Shown: positions 58,621 to 64,000 of the stretch, piece by piece
Layout: each line of letters begins with the position of its first letter
How positions within the stretch are numbered: the first letter of the stretch is position 1
NCBI GenBank assembly: GCA_030704615.1
Contig: CM060733.1
Location: 33,170,001-33,234,000 of the forward strand
Direction of reading: 5' to 3'
Length of the DNA stretch: 64,000 bases
From: Takakia lepidozioides
Lineage: Eukaryota > Streptophyta > Takakiopsida > Takakiales > Takakiaceae
Program-made: the position numbers and the translations under genes
The notes under the pieces: generated by a model
What the model saw: the letters and a program-made list of their open reading frames with translations, nothing else
Database searches by the model: none
What the model was told of the DNA's origin: nothing

Positions 58621-61360
58621 CTATATCAGAGATGATCTCTCGCGATATTCCATGCAATCTATAAATCTCATTCATGAAGAGTTTGGCAATATCTGAAGTG
58701 GCTGTCATTTTGGTGGGCACAAAATGTGCTTGTTTTGATAGTCTATCCACCACAACAAATATGTTATCATGGTTATGCCGTGTTTTAGGCAAAGCCATAA
58801 TAAAATCCATGCTTATGGATTTCATCAATCAATCTGTTGTCACTGGTAAGACTTAAAAAATGAGAATTAAAGAATGCATCTGTTGCATAATGACCATTGA
58901 TCTTATCAATCAATGTGCTTCTGACAATCGATACAACCGCAATCAAAGGTCTTCTAAACAAAACAACATGTCAACAATCACATTTTCTTTATCCTTCACA
59001 TATTGAATTTGATATGTGAGTCTTGAAATAATTCCACCCAACGACGTTGTCGTCTGCGTAATTTTGGTTGGGTAGATAAATATTTGAAGCTCTCGTGATC
59101 TGTTTCAATCCTGAATTCAATAGGAAGCAAAGACCATAACCGTAGTGTTGAAGATCTGTTGAAATTAATACTACTCAAGCCTCTCGTTGTTGCAATGCTC
59201 CAAATTTTGAGAGCATGAAATATTACTGTCAGTAAATTTTTTTTATTGATAGGATAATTGATCATTACAGCTGGACTCAGCTTTCTGGAGTCATATGTAA
59301 TCACATGCCCCTCTTGCATTAAAACTGCACCAATAGTTAGATCACTAGCATCAGTATATAATACAATGTCTTTTATCATATGATTCAATAATCGCAAAAT
59401 TGGAGCATGTGTTAAAACATACTTCAATCTAGCAGAACCCTCATCATATTTTTCAGTCTATGAAAACATCACTGTGTTTTTCAACAAATCACTTAACGCA
59501 GCTGCAATTCATGTTTGTTTCAGCTGCGCAAATTTATCCTTCGATCCCTCCAAGAGCCGCATCACCTCAGTACATTTGCCATTTTCAAGAGCCTTAAACC
59601 ACGCCGAGTCTGGAGGTGCCTCCTTAAATTTGCTAGCCACTGCAAGCCCACTAATTCCACCATTGCCAGACATTGTTATCGAGAAATGATGAATTGAATT
59701 TAACAAACTTTCGCAAATAACTTGCTTGTCCAAGGAAGCTTCTTACCTCGATTTTGTTTTTTGATATAGATAAATCTTTGTCGACAAAATGACTTTGTTT
59801 TTTGTTCGTCTTTGAGCTATAACTCTTGAATTCGAAAGTCCATTTGAGCCAATCTCTAGTCCTCCATGTGATCATCATCTCCCCTCTTGTAGGTCATTAG
59901 AAATGATCCATCTCGAGGACTAGGGTTATCGAAATTCTCCATCCTCTTTGTCTCGTAGGGAGACAGACTTCGTTGATCCCTAAGTCGACAAGAACCTAGT
60001 ACTTCTCCCTACGCTGGGGAGCAGATGAGAAGATCAACCCTCCCCTAGACATCTACCCACCAACAAGCTCCCATAATGCCATGAGCTGCGTCTACGCTTT
60101 TATTAGGAAACAATTTTATTGAGATCCTTTGAAAAACCAGCATATGTGTCGTGTACTCAGCTCATGAATGTGATCCAAACAATATGACAGGCTTGCCCAC
60201 GAAGATCAGTGGATCAACTCTCTCAAAGCCACAAAGCCACAAAACACATGAAGTTGAAATAAACGCAGAGAGGAGAGAGGATGTCTCAGGTGAAAGGTGA
60301 GAAGATCTTCTGTTGTTGCCAAGTCTAATATTTGTGGAAAGCTGGTTTAGTGAAACATTCAGGGATCTATTTAATAAATAGGTCATTGCAACCTACAAGA
60401 ACCTGAGAGTAAAATGAGAAACAACTGATGTTGTCTTAAAATATCCAGCACAATTCTTAGATATTGCTCATGTCATCTTCAGTATTTGAAAAGACAATAA
60501 TAACAGAAAACACAAATCACAGGGTGTGAAGGAGCGTGTCTTGTGGTTGAGTAGACTCGGTGTGTTAACAACGAATGTACTTCTCAGCAAGGTGAGATTT
60601 TACACCCCCCCCCCTCCCCCCCCCTCCCCCCCCCCAACACATCCGATATTGTATCGGATAGGGGTACTCGGAGTCTCAATACCATTATCAGATACATGTA
60701 AAAACCATTATACTTCATTATAATACTTACGCTGGATACTGGGCAGGGTGTTGCGATGTCATCGATAAACAACAATACCATCTTACCACAATATTTTCTA
60801 AACAGAGAATTCATCAAATGTATAAAAGTGGCACGAGCATTTGTAAGTCCAAATGCATCACCAAGAATTTGTAATGTCCAAAACGAATTCAAAACCCAGT
60901 TTTAGTTAATATGTCCGATTCTTTGACGCGAATATGATGATACATTTTAAGATCTAGTTTAGAAGAAACCTTGCTCCCATACATATGATCATACAATCGT
61001 CGATACGGGGGAAATGATATTTGTTCTGGATAGTTACCAAAATCAAGAATCTATAATCCACACAAGACACAATCCTCCATCCTTCTTGTCAGTGAACAAT
61101 ATAACAGGAGCACCCCATGATGATTTACTAAGGTATATATATCATTTTCCAACAAGTTACTCAATTGCTTTTATAACATGATCTACCTCACGTTCCGGGA
61201 GTAATGTTGTAATATCCTTTGAAAATATGTCTTTGTAATCCTTTAATAGTAATGCATCAATACAAGAAGACCTACGATTCGTTCGTCCATCATCTAGATC
61301 ATTTTGCCGAAGCTCATGAATACTAACAACAAAATCTGATTTTTTCCCTTTCTCATACAA
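58621..61360 (-). mobile_element. Ty3/gypsy chromovirus, 5' part (RT, RNase H, integrase N-terminal part)
   Basis: Read on the minus strand, 61157-61360 has LLKDYKDIFSKDITTLLPER (start of RT), about 60745-60850 has FGLTNARATFIHLMNSLFRK and FIDDI, 59740-59800 has RSFLGQASYLRKFVKF, 58996-59427 has RNase H (IVLYTDASDLTIGAVL), and 58601-58828 has integrase (DNIFVVVDRLSKQAHFVPTK, HGISREIISD). Many stops and frame changes and two internal insertions are present. The integrase stops right after the second catalytic Asp, where the methyltransferase-bearing element is inserted, and resumes at 48097. Confidence 0.8.
60602..60637. repeat. Homopolymeric C tract interrupted by T
   Basis: Thirty-plus bases of C with single T interruptions, giving long G runs on the minus strand. 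It lies within the decayed reverse transcriptase of the chromovirus. Confidence 0.9.
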
Positions 61361-63425
61361 CGTTTTAATTGTTTTCCTGCATTAAGCAAATGAGAAAAAA
61401 GAAGGACATAACTATAGTTGATCTCAGATGCAATCGTAGCGAGCTCCACCCCAAATTTCAAAAATGACTTACGTTTGAATTCTTTGGATTGTCATGGCAA
61501 TATCAGCCAATATCAGGTATTCCAAAATTTGTTGTCAGAAAAGGCCATGAGAGCTAACCCTGCAGAAGTAGCAGTGAAAACTAAGTTAGTTATTTTCCGG
61601 AAGAGTTACTCCAAGAAGGCATATTCGAAGAGCAAACGGTGGACTAATATAGGTAAGGCAGAAACTCAAACTCCTATATTTACTTATAAGGAGCAACATG
61701 ATCATATGAAAGAGGTTCGTGTTTCAAATGTCACGAGCATGGCCATCGAATGCTCGAAGAATTCCGTCATACAGCTGCGGTTGAGGTAATAGAATCAAGA
61801 CCTTCAAATCCTACAACAGAAACTGGGGAAATTTCAAACATCGGATGGAGCTAAGGGGGAAGCTCCAGGGAGGGAACTTTCATCTGATGACCGTTGTGTG
61901 ACGCATGGAACTCTCCGAGCATTTTGATGAACGATGTCCATGCTCATGGGATTTGAAACACAAACCTCTTCTCATATATGTTGCTTCTTATAAGCCAAAT
62001 TAGGAGTTTGAGTTTTTGCCTTAGCTGTATTAGTCCACCATTTGCTCTTCTTCCAATTTGTCTTCTTGGAGTAACTATATTCCATCTTTCAGTCTTGAAG
62101 ATATTGTTGTTCTCTGAAACTCCTCCTTATATAGGCAGTCCAACTCTTCTTTCAGTGCAACATGCAAGTACCCATAAATACCCAAATATATCAATTTGAT
62201 AAAAGGGTTCAATGGTAGGTTGACACCTCTCCTTCCATCTATGTCAATACCAATATTGAATCCTTGTTGAATATATCATTCTTCTAAACGCTTTACCAAT
62301 TAATATAATTGGCTTTATCAATCCACAAGACATAATAAGCCTTGCCCGATATATCATTGGTTATATCAATCCATGGTCAATCTAAGCATCACTCACATTG
62401 GATAAAGCACTAAATCAACCGCGATTCATCTTTAGCACTGCTAAGTTAATATCCTGGTCTAAAACCATTATGTCCAAGAGGTGGAGATAGAGGTACCTAA
62501 TAGCTACTCTCTCCTAGTGCTTGCTAGGCAACGACATATAGGGGTCTAAGTATGCAAGCAATATACCATATGGCACAACAAGGCCATATCTAAACTACGT
62601 TCAAAGTAGAAGCTGGGCTTAGTCCCATACATACTTACAGACATAATATTAGAAGTTACTTGTCTTGTTTATACTAAATGTTCTTTTAGCTGTCCAAGAA
62701 AACGTTATGACTTCAATAAATTTTGTTTTATTTTATTTCTTGTTTCTTAAAACATGAAAGACTTGCTACCTCCCTCTTACCCAAAACCAAAGGGGGGGCG
62801 GTGCCTCTGAAAATTGAAATAAAGTTTGAAAATAAAACTTAAATCAGTTGTAACTTGTAGCAGTTCATTATGCTACTTTATATTGTTGAAGCCAAAATCA
62901 AAGTTTGTCATGACGACTTGCATGGACTCAATTTCTAAGCATACCTCTAGGTCTTATAAGACTCATAACCCTAAAGACATCACTAACTAAGTTTTAACTT
63001 CCATTGTTTAAGCTGCTTCTTTATGCGCGACCACTGCTAGTTACCAAGCATTCATGGTCTTAAAAGAAGCTAATGTTGTTAGGGGGAGGGACATGAAGCT
63101 TGCCTATATAACTTATAGCTAACTTTAGGAACCGTTCACGAAGCAAACACCATTATCACGAGCCTTGAGCTAGCTACCTAGCTAGAACAAACCTAAAACG
63201 GCGATTGGCTCTCTTGCTTTGGCAAAACATGAGAGGAAGGTGAGAGAGGGGCATGACTCAGCACAACACACCAATCGGTGCCTTGACACGGTGTAAGGTC
63301 CTTTGACCACATTTTCTCCATTGACTTCAATATGATGCAAAGTCTCTCTCTGCAAGAGAGCCAACAAACATTTTTGATGCATGCCTCACTTTTGCACAGC
63401 TGTGCATGTGTTCATATGCAGTAGC
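61361..63425. other. Chromovirus flank and intergenic sequence
   Basis: It contains the large inverted repeat listed separately, and otherwise AT-rich sequence without a recognised gene. Short resemblance of 62480-62500 (GAGATAGAGGTACCT) to 47184-47198 may reflect LTR or flanking remnants of the chromovirus. Confidence 0.35.
61608..62075. repeat. Large imperfect inverted repeat (arms ~170-185 bp)
   Basis: The left arm 61608-61780 and right arm 61891-62075 are complementary at roughly 85%. For example GTTACTCCAAGAAG, GGTGGACTAATA and AAACTCAAACTCCTA all recur inverted. The spacer is about 110 bp. A transcript through it would fold into a long hairpin. Confidence 0.8.
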
Positions 63426-63863
63426 TTAGCTTGGTGGTGATGGATCAACTACTATGATTTCCTTCGCCTTTGTCGAGGGTATCAGGTCCATCATGACCTT
63501 ATAAATACAATCCTCCTCTATGGGGATATTGTAACCCCACTCAACGTATTGACCTTCGTATGATCGAGAACCGATAGTCTTGTAAGTTCTCAATATAAGT
63601 TTGTCTACAAAACCAAGAAGAACGTGCAACACAATAGCTGCAGCTTGTATATCTTCATCTTGGGTATAAGCAAACTGTAGTTCTGCTAACTCCACAGTCA
63701 TGGTCCGTGTATGGCCCATCTCCTCATAGCACCAGCAGTTGTCCTGACCTCGATAGCTCTCAAGATTTGAGAGCACTTGTAATTGGAGGTCTTGGCTATC
63801 CATGCCTTCAAGAAAGATCAAGCCTTTGTTCACCATTAGTGTTATACTGTAAGAATAGTCCAT
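63426..63863 (-). CDS. Hypothetical protein, 145 residues, unrecognised
   Basis: A single frame begins with ATG at 63863 (MDYSYSITLMVNKGL) and stops at 63426. The protein is acidic and soluble in character, with no signal peptide, membrane segment or cysteine pattern. Internal stretches such as ELQFAYTQDEDIQAAAIVLH and YEGQYVEWGYNIPIEEDCIY look like ordinary folded protein rather than a random frame. A TATA-like TTTATATT lies on the minus strand at 63923-63930, about 60 bp upstream. I do not recognise the family. Confidence 0.42.
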   Translation of the reverse strand: MDYSYSITLMVNKGLIFLEGMDSQDLQLQVLSNLESYRGQDNCWCYEEMGHTRTMTVELAELQFAYTQDEDIQAAAIVLHVLLGFVDKLILRTYKTIGSRSYEGQYVEWGYNIPIEEDCIYKVMMDLIPSTKAKEIIVVDPSPPS

Positions 63864-64000
63864 AAAGAGGCTTCACACAATATTCTGCGACAAGATGATG
63901 TGGATGCTGCAAGACCAGGCACAATATAAAGGTTACTACACTGAAGCTGGTTAGATCTAGCTGAGAGCAGAAGAAAACCCAGAGATAGATAGAGAAACAT

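Noticed and set aside
1-64000. CRISPR arrays, bacterial operons, riboswitches, rRNA or tRNA genes
   Set aside because: The window is plant nuclear DNA with spliceosomal introns. None of the repeats has CRISPR architecture, and I could not fold any convincing tRNA or rRNA from the sequence.

Overview
This window is nuclear DNA of a land plant. The genes are split by many short-to-medium introns. There is a DYW-type pentatricopeptide-repeat (PPR) gene and a PPR paralogue, LTR and non-LTR retrotransposons, and numerous MITE-like inverted repeats. The PPR repeats are near-identical P-L-S blocks and the retroelements are unusual, which suggests a seedless plant (bryophyte, lycophyte or fern) rather than a flowering plant. 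That placement is inference.

Layout. 1-2686 (minus): 3'-incomplete URI-like unconventional prefoldin gene. 3674-6557 (minus): organellar PPR-DYW editing factor whose 5' part encodes a PDF motif like that of OSB single-stranded-DNA-binding proteins. 7967-10520: broken segmental copy of the 3' half of the RIO1 gene, split by a ~1.35 kb insertion. It abuts 10522-12526 (minus), a second PPR gene that is frameshifted and has lost its DYW domain; the degenerate OSB-type exon upstream of it shows that the two PPR loci are duplicates. 13630-17898 (plus): decayed LINE. 18-27 kb: transposon-like debris and a LINE fragment. 28431-31163 (minus): intact four-exon A1 aspartic protease. 31.2-35.5 kb: AT-rich DNA with several terminal-inverted-repeat elements. 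35974-43429 (minus): complete 13-exon RIO1 atypical kinase gene, head-to-head with 44056-45793 (plus), a three-exon TMEM14/FAX-type membrane protein. 47.2-61.4 kb (minus): nested retrotransposons. 63426-63863 (minus): unknown small protein.

The main discovery candidate is the nested element. A Ty3/gypsy element (about 48.1-58.6 kb) lies inside the integrase gene of a chromovirus. Besides gag, protease, reverse transcriptase, RNase H and integrase it carries two chromatin-type modules: a cytosine-5 DNA methyltransferase domain between protease and reverse transcriptase (about 51.87-52.83 kb) and a PHD finger after the integrase (48.54-48.77 kb). Both are degraded in this copy but their signature motifs are readable. 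A second candidate is the fusion of an OSB PDF motif to a PPR-DYW editing factor.

The cellular genes share no single pathway. RIO1 (40S ribosome maturation) and URI (prefoldin-like co-chaperone) both have telo-box sequences upstream. The PPR proteins would act on organellar RNA, the protease is secretory, and the TMEM14-type protein is a small membrane protein. All exon boundaries were derived by hand from splice consensus and reading phase.
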